Of a DNA stretch of 64,000 nt, positions 1 to 45,012 are shown in pieces. The notes beneath the pieces were generated by a model. The model saw only the letters and a program-made list of their open reading frames with translations, was not told the DNA's origin and ran no database searches. Position 1 is the first letter of the stretch. Each line of letters opens with the position of its first letter. Location: NCBI GenBank assembly GCA_009760855.2, contig WPIO01000012.1, positions 1,595,001 through 1,659,000 on the forward strand, written 5' to 3'. A program made the position numbers and the translations under genes. This DNA comes from Cristatella mucedo. Its lineage: Eukaryota; Bryozoa; Phylactolaemata; Cristatellidae.

Positions 1-32050
<32,050 letters not shown>

Positions 32051-32913
32051 TGCCGGAACGACGGCGCCGTTTGCTGTCGGGGCTGAGCTGCTGCAGCCGA
32101 CAATGTGGCGCCGATGCCAGAACACGAGATGTTGGCTGGCAATGCCGTGTCGGCTGTCACGGCACAGCTGGCAGCATGAGGCCCGTGGGCAGCTAGCAAA
32201 CCAGACAGCCGCATGCTGCTGCTGCTGCTGCTGCGCCGGCAGCTGTGCTGACTGGCCCGGCTGCTCTGCAGCGATCGTCCGCACGCCCTTCGCTCGCTGG
32301 CTTACGGCTGCTTCTGATTTTTTTCGCGCAACACAGCAGCGATCTTTGCCCTGTAGATGCTCCTGTCGTTGGCTTTCGGCAGCTGTGCAGTCCTTCATCT
32401 GTGAGCATCCTGCAGTCGCCACCTTTCCTCTCTCGTTGAGCGCGTCTCGAGCCCAGACCGATGGTCTGAGGCAGCAAGCAGCTGCTGCCATGGGCAGGGC
32501 AGCCACCATTAACTCGGGTTTCCGTTGGCCACCGGAAGCCACGGCGAATGCCAAGCCGCCGCAATAATGCCTTGCCTGAATGTTATTGCATGCCGCCTGA
32601 AGCTTCCAAATTTAGGTTGTAAATTTTGCATACGATGTTTAACAGTGGCGAACAATAACGAGCAACAGCATATGTGCTTGTGGGAAGAAATGTTTGTATA
32701 GCACCACTTTGCCCATTGAGTGAGGCTGAGAGCTTGCTGGCGACTTTGGAAGGTCGTGTTCTCTATTGCTCTGGCTGCACATGCTGTTCGTGTGTATAAC
32801 CGTCTAGAAGTGATTGGTAGGCTACTTTTTGGAGAAACGCCACCGCGAAATCTCGTTCCAAGCAAAGTCGAGCGCGAAAGGACTCAGAACGGCTCTGCGG
32901 CCTTTTTAATAAA
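32051..32913 (+). other. Kinase 3' UTR with candidate poly(A) signal
   Basis: About 860 bases of unique-looking sequence follow the stop. They include (TGC)7 at 32214-32234 and an AATAAA at 32908-32913, the first canonical poly(A) signal seen. Open frames here on both strands are GC-driven and match nothing recognised. The extent of the UTR is inferred. Confidence 0.45.
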
Positions 32914-33265
32914 ATTGCTATTGTGCGGTTGTGGGAGTTCAAGAGGCCTTTTTAAGCCGATTCGCCCAAGAAGTGTTCGCTCCCATTGGGAGCCTGGAGC
33001 TGGGCTGCCGTAGGCAGCTCATAGGAGTCTCTTAATAAGGATGGCACCTTTCGCCCGTCAGAAAATTCCCATCGCTCCTTTAAGCAAATTATATCAGAAA
33101 ACGTAATCCGAACGTAAGCTTCCCTGCCGGGCTAGCGCAGTGTGTTAGCTAAATGTAGCCAAAAGTGGTTGGCTCCTTCCTAAACGATCGCCTTGAAGCC
33201 GCGTGCTAAAAATGTGCGAAGCTAGCTCGACAAATAGCGAGAGCTTCCCTCTGAGCACGGTAAGA

Positions 33266-33400
33266 ATAATAATAATGCACTTGATAAAGCGCCCTCAGAG
33301 AACTCAATCTCTCTCTAGGCGCTTTACATTTGCTGCAAAGGGAAACGCGATTGAATGGTGAGTAAAATAATGCTTGATAAACGGTAGCACCTCAATGGAA
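33266..33400 (-). mobile_element. LINE-A 3' end
   Basis: About 130 bases: (AAT)n, perfect hairpin AAAGCGCC(C)...GGCGCTTT and 3' UTR GCAAAGGGAAACGCGATTGA. It closely matches the end of the copy at 9166. Confidence 0.82.
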
Positions 33401-35290
33401 AGCTGGTGGCAAATGGTGTAGCCAATATTTTCGCTGTAAGAGCTCAAACTTGACCTGCGTTCACTTGGACTATTATTTTATATCAATAATCTTTTCGCAA
33501 ACCCGTGGATGCTGCGTTTAAGCCACACACCCGGGGGTCGACATGTGCAAAAAGAAATGCCTATCCCTCAGGTAGAGCACCTTTGGTACACCGCTAGGCA
33601 GGCTTATTTAAACCCGTCTTAATGAATTGAAGAAATTGAAACTAAAAAAAAATATGATCGCCTTTAAAAAAACGTAGCCCCTCTGGAAACATGCACCTGA
33701 CGTGAGTGCTGCTTAGTCAGATATCCCTGAAAATCAAGTAGCTGCCGTGCTGGAGAACGCATTGAGTCTGCAAATGTCAACAATGTCTTACAGACGCTAT
33801 GTATACTCACTATTTACTGCCCCGTTAAGCCTGATAGCCTCCTCCCGGAGACCACGATGGCGGCCACGCGGGCGGTCTGCTGGGCATTCTTTTGAGGGGC
33901 TGAAGGCTTAATTAAGACTGCTTACTTGGTCTCACTTCGATTCCGTGCCAGAGCAGTCAGGAAGCATGCGGCTGGACGCTAACATCCGACGACGACGACT
34001 ATATATGATGGGTATCACTAATTCCGTGCTGTTTAGCAGCTGGCCCTTGAAAAGAGTTGAAAATTTGAATACCCTAGCGATTCTTAATCCAGACAGTCAG
34101 TCCAAGTGTTCAATGCAAGTCGAACTTGAGATTTAGAGGAATGCCAAATGAAACGTCGTTTTAGCATCCGTTTAGACGGTGGCCCCCTGCGAAACCGGAC
34201 CGTCGTTTTTCGTCGAAAGTGCATCGCTCTGCGAGTCTTGTCATCCTATCTTCTCTTCCTCGGACATTCTTGAAATGCTTTCAAAAAGAAACGGTCTTTT
34301 TGTCATCCAAAAGGCGTGATATTGTAAGCCTTTCAAGTCCTCTAAAAAATGGCCCTCAATTGAGGCAGTCTTAATATGTGCACCGAAGAGTGCCTCCCGG
34401 AAGCTTTTGTCAGAAGGTGTCTCAAGAGAGACTCGTGTCCCTGTGAAAGGAGAAAAGTTCTGAAGCAGAGAGCAAGCCACCCAAAAGTTCTCTTTAGCCC
34501 ATCTAAAAATAGTGCCTTCTCTCCTTCGGGCAAGCTGTCGCTCTATTCAAAGCGAGCGCCGCCCGGAACCCATGCAAAAAACGTGCCTACTCAGGTTGAA
34601 ATCTATGAAGTCGCGTTGACCTCGGGTTGAAATCCACGAAGTCAGTCGTGCACCGAAGGCGCCGTTCTAGAATGGTCTATTTTGAACCTCTCTCTCTCTG
34701 AAGAAATTTCTTCTCGGAAACTCAAAATAAATTCTAATTTTCCCCTTAAAGAATAATGATAGCCCCTATTGGAAACTGACCCTACTCGTAGACGCTCATT
34801 GTGTCCAGCGCTGGCTAGCATCTTTTGAAGAGTAACGTCATGAAGATATTAAGTAAAATTGGTTCGACAATCAAATATTTGTTTAGGTTACCTTTCAAAA
34901 GACATTTTTTCTCTTAGCAGGGGAATTGAAAGCACTGATGACTTCCACATAAAAAAGGATTGTGCAAACCACGTCTAACCCGGGTGTAAACCGGAAGCAA
35001 CATCGCCACATTACAAATTTATCGACCTCTGAGTCATATACGACTTCTATCCCAAGTTTTCCAATCTTGGTAGATTGAGGTATATGGGTGAAGTTTTCTG
35101 AGGTGCATTCTTGTGACATGTATAAAGCTTCATTTTCAGTGTAGATTGGTGCCTTTTAAATTGCACATCTCGGCTAATACTCCGTGTATCCGAGCGAAAT
35201 TTTAAATGCGAGTTCAGCTCAATTCGTCTGATTTCGGTTGGATACATTTGGCTATATGCTTCATCTAACGTCCTGGAGCTTTATTTTCTG
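33401..35290 (+). other. Intergenic, nothing recognised
   Basis: About 1.9 kb between the kinase 3' end and the next LINE. Short open frames only; no domain, repeat or RNA gene recognised. Confidence 0.5.
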
Positions 35291-35299
35291 CAATCATAG

Positions 35300-35750
35300 A
35301 CATGTACTGCAACATTTGTCCAAGCGAAATAAGATTTTCTCTAGATGAATGTGAAACGACTGTAGATATAAAGAGTATAGATATAAACGGCTGTCGTTCG
35401 TTGGGGAATCCTTTTAGTTTGACGCGCCTCGCTCGGAGCTTGGTCTCATGCCCGCTTACTTTCACTACCCATACACTCCCTCTGGCCAACGTTATCGCCG
35501 AGCACAACATTGGCTCTCATTTCTTCGCCGACGACATCATGCTCTATCTATACTCCGACCCTTCTAAGCCCTGCCCCTCATCCGAATTCCAAGATTCCCT
35601 TGCAGCCTGCATCGAAGACATTTGCACTCCGATGGCCAGTAACTACCGGAAGAGTGGCGATGATAAGACCAACCAAATAGCTACGGGCAAACCTAGTATC
35701 ATCCGAAAGCTGCAAGATCTCACCCTCAAGATGGTTTCATCTGCCCGCCG
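35300..35750 (+). mobile_element. LINE-A-related RT fragment
   Basis: Encodes SIDINGCRSLGNP, TLPLANVIAEHNIGSHFFADD and LAACIEDI, the RT region around the catalytic FADD, from a diverged member of the family. Truncated at both ends. Confidence 0.78.
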
Positions 35751-36467
35751 CTGTCACCTGGCAATATACAGGCATTGTGTTTTTAGTTCGGCGTACAAAA
35801 ATTCGAATGCTCCATCTTCACTCTGACAATCAGGTATGTTCGAATTGCATGCGTCGCTACCATGGACTGGTGCTTCGAAAAAACTCCAGCATCGTCTCGC
35901 TGCCATAGATCTAGCACAAGGAAAATCTGGAAGATCTGCGTCGGAGATGCGACCACGACTAGCGTGTTGGTGAGAGAAATTCTCTGCCGATGAAAGCGAC
36001 CGGTGTAAGCACTCGTACGGCAAGCCACCGCCCAGTCCACTGGGGTGGGGTGGGGGAAAAGAAACTCTCAACATTCATGAGTGTGCCATAGATACTGTAA
36101 CCGCGTAGAGGTTCGTCCCCCGGTTCTCTACCGGTGGACTGTGTGATGCAGTGCTGCAGTGCGGTTAAAACACAGGCGGCCACAACTGGGTGCCGAAAGC
36201 AACAGTTTATTGTGGGCATGTTAGTAGTGGTTACGCGCCGGCGCAAGCGCTTTACGCGGCGCGTACCGGACCGACGGAGTTAACTGCGCGAACTCCCGAA
36301 GCCCGCGTATAATACACTAACCTATGCGCGCGTCGCTTGCAATTGCGAAGGCGGGTTGCTACAGCACCCCAAGATACGAGCAGCTAACTAAGTAGCCGGC
36401 AGAACACAACTGCGCAGTCTAAGTTACACTTAGCTGTTCGTCGCCGTAGGTTCGTCTCTCGTGCTCT

Positions 36468-36692
36468 CGAAGCGTAGTCTCGCATCGACTACCAAGCTGC
36501 AGCTCTGAGCTCTCGGGGCGTAGTCCCTGCTCGACTATCCAAGCTCTCTCAGCTCTCGGGGCGTAGTCTCTCTCGACTACCCAAGCTCTCTCAGCTCTCG
36601 GGGCGTAGTCTCTCTCGACTACCCAAGCTGCAGCCCTGAGCTCTCTGGGCGTAGTCTCTGCTCGACTACCCAAGCTGTCCGAGTAAGCTCTC
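36468..36692 (+). repeat. Tandem repeat, about 43-bp unit, 5 copies
   Basis: Units contain CTCTCGGGGCGTAGTCTCTC then GACTACCCAAGCT. Each holds an inverted repeat GTAGTC...GACTAC; some also have AGCTGCAG. Confidence 0.88.
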
Positions 36693-36760
36693 ACTCGTCT
36701 CATTATATTCTCTCTCCTTTCCACTCCTGACCTCGCGCGCCGCTGCTATTTCTACTTCAG

Positions 36761-36985
36761 CATATTAGTCGGTGCACATCCTGACCGCAACGTCTGCACC
36801 AGGCTTCATTCTAACTTTAGCGGGTAGACCAGGAGTCGGGCTTGTACTAGCTGTCCAAGTCGAACCCGCTAAGACAACCACATTAGTCGCTCCATCTCCT
36901 AACCGCATCGCCTGCATAAAGCTCCATTCTAACCTGAGCTAGGTGAGTCAGGAGCTGGGTCTGTACTAGGCGCCCTAGTCGACCC
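36761..36985 (+). repeat. Two diverged tandem copies of about 115 bp
   Basis: Both copies start ATTAGTCG and keep CGCAACGTCTGCA / CGCATCGCCTGCA, TTCATTCTAAC / TCCATTCTAAC and CAGGAG..GGG.CTGTACTAG-type blocks. The second ends in a C-tract at 36985-36996. Confidence 0.75.
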
Positions 36986-37239
36986 CCCCCCCCCCCTCTA
37001 AGGCAAGGGCTCCCATCGCGGCTAAGCTGAGAGCTGCACCAGTGCAATACCATATAAGTTAAACCCTATAACTAAAATGCATTACATGTTCAACGTTCAG
37101 CAAGTATACATACAGGTATTATATTGCGAACGCTGCCCCAGTCTGACGACAAATGATGGTCCTGTAGGGATCTCCAATCGATTCGGCCTACTTTTAGCTA
37201 CGGAAAGTTGATAAAGTGGGGGCCAGCTTACATAATAAG

Positions 37240-37480
37240 AGTACGGCGGCTAAACTAGTTCATGCGTTTGCGGTAGAACATCTAGGTTACTAAACTTTTC
37301 TTTCAGAACTCTGGGCCAGTGCCCTTTAATCTTTTCTGCAACTGGTGTACAACTCGGCAAGGGCCAGCTGCAGCACCGACACAGATCTGTGTGAGCTTCA
37401 CCGGCTCCCTACCAAGCTTCGAATCGATTTCAAAATCCCTTTTCTGGCTGACAGGTTGCTTAACGTGCTCGCATCTGTTC
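37240..37480 (+). mobile_element. LINE fragment (uncertain family)
   Basis: Contains AAACTAGTTCATGCGTTTGCGG and a downstream LPTKLRIDFKIPF-type block seen in LINE C-termini. It may be continuous with 38430-38620, where a later C-terminal piece appears, the (CT)n tract lying between. Confidence 0.45.
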
Positions 37481-37673
37481 ATCTTATTTTTAACGAGTGG
37501 AACACGAGAAGCCGATGACAAATTCGGGCGAAGCCCCGAAGGGCCAATCGACTGGGTCCTCGTTCCGCGACACAATGCCCAAAAACCGCTACCGCCAGCG
37601 CATTCTTCAAACTGCCAAAATGATTACCAGCAAATTACAAAACTCATTTTGACTTACTAGCTTCCCAGGTGTG

Positions 37674-38406
<733 letters not shown>

Positions 38407-38429
38407 GCCTGCTCATAGGCATCTATTCA

Positions 38430-38620
38430 ACTCGCTGTCTGCCACAATAAATTGAATCTTCTCGTGCTCGAGCCTTCAGCTCATATGCACCTAGAGTCTT
38501 GACCTTGCTTCCTGCGGTCACCACCTGCAATGACCTTGTATCCCTTTTTAAGTCTTAGCTCAAAAGGCATCTGCTTTCCCTTAACTGTACACTTGTCTTC
38601 TTGGCTCACGTGCTTTGCTT
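38430..38620 (+). mobile_element. LINE C-terminal fragment
   Basis: Encodes a decayed LINE C-terminus (RAFSSYAPRVLTLLPAV and LKRHLLSLNCT). Confidence 0.5.
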
Positions 38621-38666
38621 GCTTGCCTGTGCATAATTCAGTGTATGTTGCTGGCCTGAGGTCCTA

Positions 38667-39700
38667 GTGCAGCCGAAATCCAGGGGTCAGAGGCGACTTC
38701 CCGCCAAGCCCTGCCATGCTCAGGCCACGCCGCCGCTCGCCATGCCGCTGAGCTACAGTAAGACGGCCGTCAGGTTAGACCTCTTTATAATATCGCATTC
38801 GCCAACGACAGGGGAACCGCCTGGCACCAAGACCTTCTTTATCTCAGATTTCTCCGATCTTATTTCGATTCTGTGTGCGAGAAATCGATCTGTTCTCATT
38901 ATGAGCGATTTCAACATTCATTGCGATAACTGATCTGCCGCCTTCAGCACTGAACTTCGTGCAGTCGTAGCCGAGTTCCAGGGGCCAGAGGCTATTTCCC
39001 GCCAAGCCCCACCACATTCCGGCCACGCTGCCGCTCGCAATGCCGCTGAGCTAGGGTAAGACGAGCGGCCGTCAGGTTAGACCTCTTTATAACATCGCAT
39101 GCGCCAACAATAACAGGGGAAATAAACAAGTCTACAGCGAGGGTCATATACAAAGTAAACTATAGGGGTGCAAGACGACGAAGTAAGTGCGAACGAACGT
39201 GTTAGCTGGTCAGTCGGCTTCCGAAGTTCCCGCCGTTGCACCGACTCTGTTCCAACAGTACGAGCGTATGCCGTAAAAGATCCGGCTAGATGAGTAACTG
39301 CTTGGCTAGTCGGAGTCGACGTCCGCCACAGTCGAAAGCTTTCGCCGAAAGACACCAACTCGCGGGAGGGGGCCACGAACACGCTACTCGGGGAACGCGG
39401 AATATATAAGTCACAACTTCGAGCGTGCTATCCAGCTCCGCTCGGTCCTTGAGCACTCGTTGCCTTGCGTGCGTGGCCGCATCACCGGACCATGCCTGCA
39501 CCCATCCAGATGCATAACTCGGCGAAACCGGGAGCCTCCAACACCACGACTTACTCGGCCAATTTCCGCTCCTCAAGAGCCCCGGTGACCTCTCACCGCA
39601 CATTCGGCCACGTCCGTAGGATAGACGCTTTTGCTCTGCAGGTCATAGAGGGTGGAACTCACTACCACGATTCTTAAGAAACGACAACTACTCTCCAGCT
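38667..39700 (+). mobile_element. Chimeric repeat M-EN-M-R, copy 1
   Basis: Module M (about 150 bases, from ATCCAGGGGTCAGAGGCG to CTTTATAATATCGCATTCGCC and CAGGGGAA) occurs at 38667-38815. A LINE-A endonuclease piece follows (PGTKTFFISDFSDLISILCA, 38820-38965), then a second M at 38965-39120, then R, a 580-base segment with the palindrome CGAAAGCTTTCG and a TATA-like AATATATAAG at about 39399. EN-M-R recurs at 59100-59820 with few differences. No coding function recognised. Confidence 0.7.
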
Positions 39701-40149
39701 GCCGACTATGGCACATTCTTTCCAGCCGTCCTAAACTGCTACTTCCATGCTGCTCACTACCTAAACTGCTCTCTTGACTCACCATTGCTTCTCACTTTCT
39801 CTTTGTTGCGCGAGATAAAGTCTGTTGGTTACCAAATGTGTACCGAAAGACACTTAGGGTTGTGAGTGCACTATACAAAACTCTCCTGCGTGACAACCGA
39901 ATAGTCTCTGTAGCTGCATGGAGTTACAGACGCAGATACATTAAATTACATTGATTTAACTGTCTCATTTGTATAGCGGCAGTTTGAAGGAGCCAGGGCG
40001 AGAAAGCGAATGTCTCGGAAGTGTTTCCAGACGGCTGCTGCATAGCTATTTCTCTCCGCTTCACTTCCTGGACTGCCCTCCTGAATCAGCCATGCTTCTT
40101 AATTTCTCCTTGTTGACCAAAATAGGAATAGTTACAGCAAAAGGGGTTC

Positions 40150-40282
40150 GCTGATTTAACAACCTAATTTTTATAGTGGCAGAAGAGCCTTAACAGCTAC
40201 AACAGCCGCTAGTAGTGGGCAATATAAAGGATCGCCCACTGCGGGATTCAAACCCAAGACCGCAAGGTTGTGAAGAGTGAGG
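40150..40282 (-). mobile_element. SINE-A, degraded
   Basis: Minus sense keeps GGGTTTGAATCCCGC (B-box region), GGCGATCCTTTATATTGCCC and the GTTAAATCAGCG end. Confidence 0.72.
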
Positions 40283-40930
40283 AGCTAAGATTTCGCGGGC
40301 TAAGATCCGCGGCATCCGTGGCGTCACAGAAGGCGTAGCAGAATGTTGTTAAAATACTCTCTACTTCGGATAGCTCGGCCCCTTTACGTGGGTATACTGA
40401 TTTTCGAGGGGCTGGTTTCTCGGCAGCTATCGACTGGCTCAGCCAGCACTGTTCATCTAGCCTGGTTCGCCGATAGACGAAAATGGGGCGTCCTGAACCT
40501 CTCTAAAGATCTGCTTGCGCCCTGAATCATCAGGCATAGATTCTTTTTAATTCTTTCGTTTTGAGTGATGGAGACCGTGCACCTGTTAAATCCTCTCGGG
40601 TCCTGGAATTAGTGGCACGTGAGAGCACAGACGCCGTTAAAGGGGAGTGCAACGGTCCAGGCCTCATTCGGACCAACCCGGAGGGTGTATCGTCGGCTGG
40701 CTGCCCGACGTGCTCAGTCAGTCTTCCTTGCTTGGCTGCCTCGTGCAAGGTCAGTGTTCGCCACCTTTTTTCTTGATCCTGGCTATGTCTGCGAGGTAGC
40801 TAACTGCATGCCGACAACTGTTCTGTCCTCTTCCGTGTTCCAACTATTGAAACTTTTAGGCCCCATGCACATTTCCTGGGCTCGTATTTAGCTCGTCCTT
40901 TCATTAGCCATTCCATACAGATCTCGTTGA
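40283..40930 (+). other. Intergenic, nothing recognised
   Basis: About 650 bases without a recognisable gene or repeat. Confidence 0.5.
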
Positions 40931-40971
40931 CTTGGTTCTTCACTTATACACACACCTGTACATTCCTCTCT

Positions 40972-41660
<689 letters not shown>

Positions 41661-41844
41661 GTTCGCGGCTCTTTTTTTCTTACTTTCTCTTTCTTTCATT
41701 AACTCTCTTCAGCCATCTTTCATCTTTTCTTTCATTTCTCTTACTCTCTTCTGCCATCTCTCTCTCTCCCTCCCTCCTTCTCTCTGTTTGTTTCAATCTA
41801 TGATTTCTATCTGTCTCTATTTCTATTTATCCATCTCCCTTAAC

Positions 41845-42610
41845 GATAATAATAACTACAATGAGGCACTTTTTATCGCACCCTAGGGAAGCATAATATC
41901 TTTCTTGGCACTTTACATATGCTGTAATAAAAAATGTCAACGTAGCTAATAATAATAATAATAAATGCAGTATGTCAGACTGCATGTGTAAATAAAGGAC
42001 AATTCACACGCGCCCAGCAAATACTTTGAGAAATAGGTGTGCTTTTAGCTTTTCTTTAAATTTCAAGGCCGGATGTCATCACGTCAGTTGGGTGTGAGTT
42101 CTAGGCTTCTGAGAGCTTATGTACTAAAGGTACAACCTCCACAAGATTTGAGAAATTGTTTAGAGGCACAGCTAAATGACTTAATAAAAATAATACATTC
42201 GTTATAGCGCCCTCAGAAAACTCAATCTCTTTCTAGGCACTTTACATTTGCTACAAAAGAAGGATGATCAAATGGTTAGTGGTAGCGTTCTTAATGACAA
42301 CAAGCATAACTTGAGTCAGAAGAGCGGGTGGTACAACGCGTAGTCCTATTTTGAAAGTGCTTTGAATAAGTAGGCTGGAGAAAGAGAATGAAGAGACGCA
42401 AAAGTGTGTCACAAAACTTGGGCGTTAATACACTGCTTGATGGGGAGCCAGTGCAGGTTGGTGAGAGAAGTTTCGTAATTTGGAAACTTCGCTTAGCTCA
42501 CGATAAACAAGCCTGGCTGCAGAATATTTTGCCAACTGTAAAGCGTCCGATTGCACACGCCCAGGGAGCAGTGAGTTGTAGCGCAGCGACAGTTGGGTTT
42601 AATTTTCGGG
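41845..42610 (-). mobile_element. LINE-A copy with nested LINE-A tail
   Basis: Minus-strand 3' end at 41845-41960 and C-terminal coding to about 42600 (a block matching the region of LHWLP and SAARL, decayed). A second complete 3' end, (AAT)-like TAATAAAAATAATACATTC then the hairpin at 42205-42245, is inserted at 42184-42310. Confidence 0.75.
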
Positions 42611-43330
42611 TCAACAGGAACTGGTTGGCTGTAAAGCACTTTTGCTCCCCAGTAGCGAGCAAGAGGGTGCAGCAGTGGCGGTAGGATTATGGAAGGGGCG
42701 GGGAAGCTCCACGGGACCACGGGCTGGTCGCTGTCTGTCGGTATCCTGTCAGCCTGTCAACCTCGGCTCAAAACCCAGTTCGAAAGAATCGCCTTGAACC
42801 CTCTATTCGGCAAGCGAGCTGGACGTTGTTGCGCATAGGTTTCAGAGTAAAGGTAGGAATTCCTCACCGAAGCGATTCACGGCGCCAGGCCCAATATCGA
42901 TAAGCTCTTGCCCCGTTGTGCCGGCTGGCTATTTAGTTAAGTATAAGGCGACGCCATACCAATGTCTTCTCCGTTGCCACAAGATACAAGCCCGACGATT
43001 GCCGGACTTGTATCAGTTAGGAAAAGGGAGGTCTTCGGGCATTCACGCCAGCGATCGACGGCCACGGGGTCAGCACAGGGAGGACCATTATTCAGACGCC
43101 CCGCCGAATACTTTCCTACAGCGCCTGCGTGCACGCGGCTTGCCAGTGGTTACGGCAGCGTAAGGATTTGGCACTGTGAAGCAGTATTTGGACTATCCGC
43201 CTCTGGTGAAGAGGTGGAGGACGAAAGGAAGGAAGGTCTTTATGACTTTGTGGAGTTACTGACGGAGATACATTACATAGATACAAGGGATTATTTTCGT
43301 TTAGCGAAATAGCGCTTAGTTTATTTGCCT
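42611..43330 (+). other. Intergenic, nothing recognised
   Basis: GC-rich with overlapping open frames on both strands, none with a recognised domain. It may belong to the LTR-like unit that follows. Confidence 0.4.
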
Positions 43331-43670
43331 TCGAGTGAGGTGGAAGCGGAATCCTAGTTCTCCGGTCAGGAGTTTGGATACGATGAAGCGATGATGGGGC
43401 ACTCGTGCTTTCTTCTTCGTGCCACTCCTTCCTCGCTGTTCGAGCCCTGCCCCTATGTGGATCTCGCCTCAGCATCGACGCATCGGTGTCCTAAGAATGG
43501 AGAGGTGTTCCCTCTTTCCCATAAGAGTGAGTCTCAGTTAGAGCTTGAGTTGAGTGTGGAGATATGATCGAACTAGACGCGAAGCGATATTGTGTGCCTG
43601 AGAATAAAGTTGGGTTAAATCACCGATCGGTGATTTGCGACTCGATCAGGCTCCCGCCGACGAGCTCGCG
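43331..43670 (+). repeat. LTR-like repeat, plus copy of an inverted pair
   Basis: Shares blocks with the minus copy at 44725-45012: GAGGTGGAAGCGGAATCCTA, GTTCTCCGGTCAGG, GAGTGTGGAGAT, ACGCGAAGCGATATTGTGTG, GAATAAAG and CCGCCGACGAGC. The AATAAA at 43602 suits an LTR R region. A 20-base perfect palindrome centred on CACCGATCGGTG follows at 43617-43636. Confidence 0.6.
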
Positions 43671-44079
43671 TCGTTCGAGGTAACGATCGAGGTAGGATCG
43701 CGCCCGAGACAGACGCTCTTGCAGAGATGACCTACTTACTGCAGGCACTCGCTCGCTCTGAACTGCCAATCGGGAGTTCAGAGCTAGGCGCCCCAGAAGC
43801 TGCGAAGCCTGCCCAGAAGCCCGCGCTCCTGCTCCTCTTCCCGAAGACGTTCGGCGTTAGCGCAGTCAAGACGAATGTCACAAATGCACGGACAACTTGG
43901 ATGTGGTGTACTTGGCTGAGCTAGCCCGCCCAGCTCTCTAACTCTTCTCTCCCGTCCCCTCTCACATCCTGGTGTATCTTTGTGACTTTAACTCCCAGCG
44001 CCTCTCTTCCTCAATCGGAACGCTGCTATCGTTCAGTCAGTTCAATCGGGGAGTTGAGAAAAACTAAATTGGATGGGAG

Positions 44080-44212
44080 ATTCTTAGCCCTGGAGTAAGA
44101 TGCTCACTCTTCACGACTCAGGAAGTGGATTCGAGTCCTGCATTGAGGGATCCTTTATTGCTCACTGCAAGCTGCGGTGAAAGCCCACATTGCTCTTCTG
44201 CTGCAATATTAA
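44080..44212 (+). mobile_element. SINE-A, degraded, plus strand
   Basis: Head TTAGCCCTGGAGTAAGATGC, B-box-like GGATTCGAGTCC, body GGATCCTTTATTGCTCACTG and GCTCTTCTGCTGCAATATTA. Confidence 0.72.
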
Positions 44213-44724
44213 TGGTGGTAGAATCAAGTGGTAAAATAATCAACTTTTTTTGAGACGAATGCGATGCTGACTTCCACCAATCTTCAGCCCTCATGGTCAG
44301 CAGCTGCTTGTGTAACGCCGAAGGATCAGCGGAGTAGAAGCAACCTGCCGCTTACCGAGCGGCAGTAGCCTACGGCTAAAAGCAGTTCGGTTCGCGCCTA
44401 CGTGAAATAAGCAGGCCGCCACGAAACCGGTGTGCCTGGCACCGACCTAATTATCGTCACTAAGCGGGTCCGTTACTACGGTGAGTCCTCGGCGTGAATT
44501 GTTAAGAGAGACACACATGCATGGGGGATTTTACGTGTGGTTTCGTTTAATTGACGACACTGCTCCTGATTGTTGTACGAGTGGGCTTTGACGCTCGATG
44601 TGGTATTCGGTCAAGGGAGGGTTATTGGCGATTGTTGTGACAAGGGGGTCAGGGGACTCCGGTAGGGAGAGGGGCGAAAAGAGCCGTGCTTCCCTCTGCT
44701 CCGTGAGCAATGAAAGAAGATGGC

Positions 44725-45012
44725 GGTATTGCTCGTCGGCTAGCGATCGGTGCTGTTCGCGACGATAACTAAAGGTACATTACGAATCTTTATTCGCAAG
44801 CATACAATGTCGGTTCGCGCCTAGCTCAGTTTAATCTCCACACTCCTCGAAGGCTCTCAACAGCACAAGCACTCTTGTGGGGGGAGGGTAATACGTACCC
44901 GTATTTAGTCTACCTACGTTTATGGTGGAGAACGACCCAAATAAGACAGAGGAGCCCGAACCGGACCCTAGACCCTGACTGGAGAACTAGGGCTCCGTTT
45001 CCACCTTAACGG
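44725..45012 (-). repeat. LTR-like repeat, minus copy of an inverted pair
   Basis: Minus-sense order matches 43331-43670: AGGTGGAAACGGAGCCCTAG, GTTCTCCAGTCAGG, GAGTGTGGAGAT, GCGCGAACCGACATTGTATG, GAATAAAG and AGCCGACGAGC. About 1.05 kb of unrecognised sequence plus a SINE-A separates the pair. Confidence 0.6.

Larger units (their letters stand above)
36120..36990 (-). mobile_element. LTR-like repeat (candidate solo LTR), minus strand
   Basis: In minus sense the order is: tandem repeats at 36985-36460, a TATA-like GTATTATACG (about 36306-36315), AATAAA at about 36204-36209, then a U5-like stretch ending near 36130 with CTGCATCACAC. That is the U3-R-U5 order of an LTR. No second copy, primer-binding site or gag/pol was found, so this is tentative. 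Confidence 0.35.
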
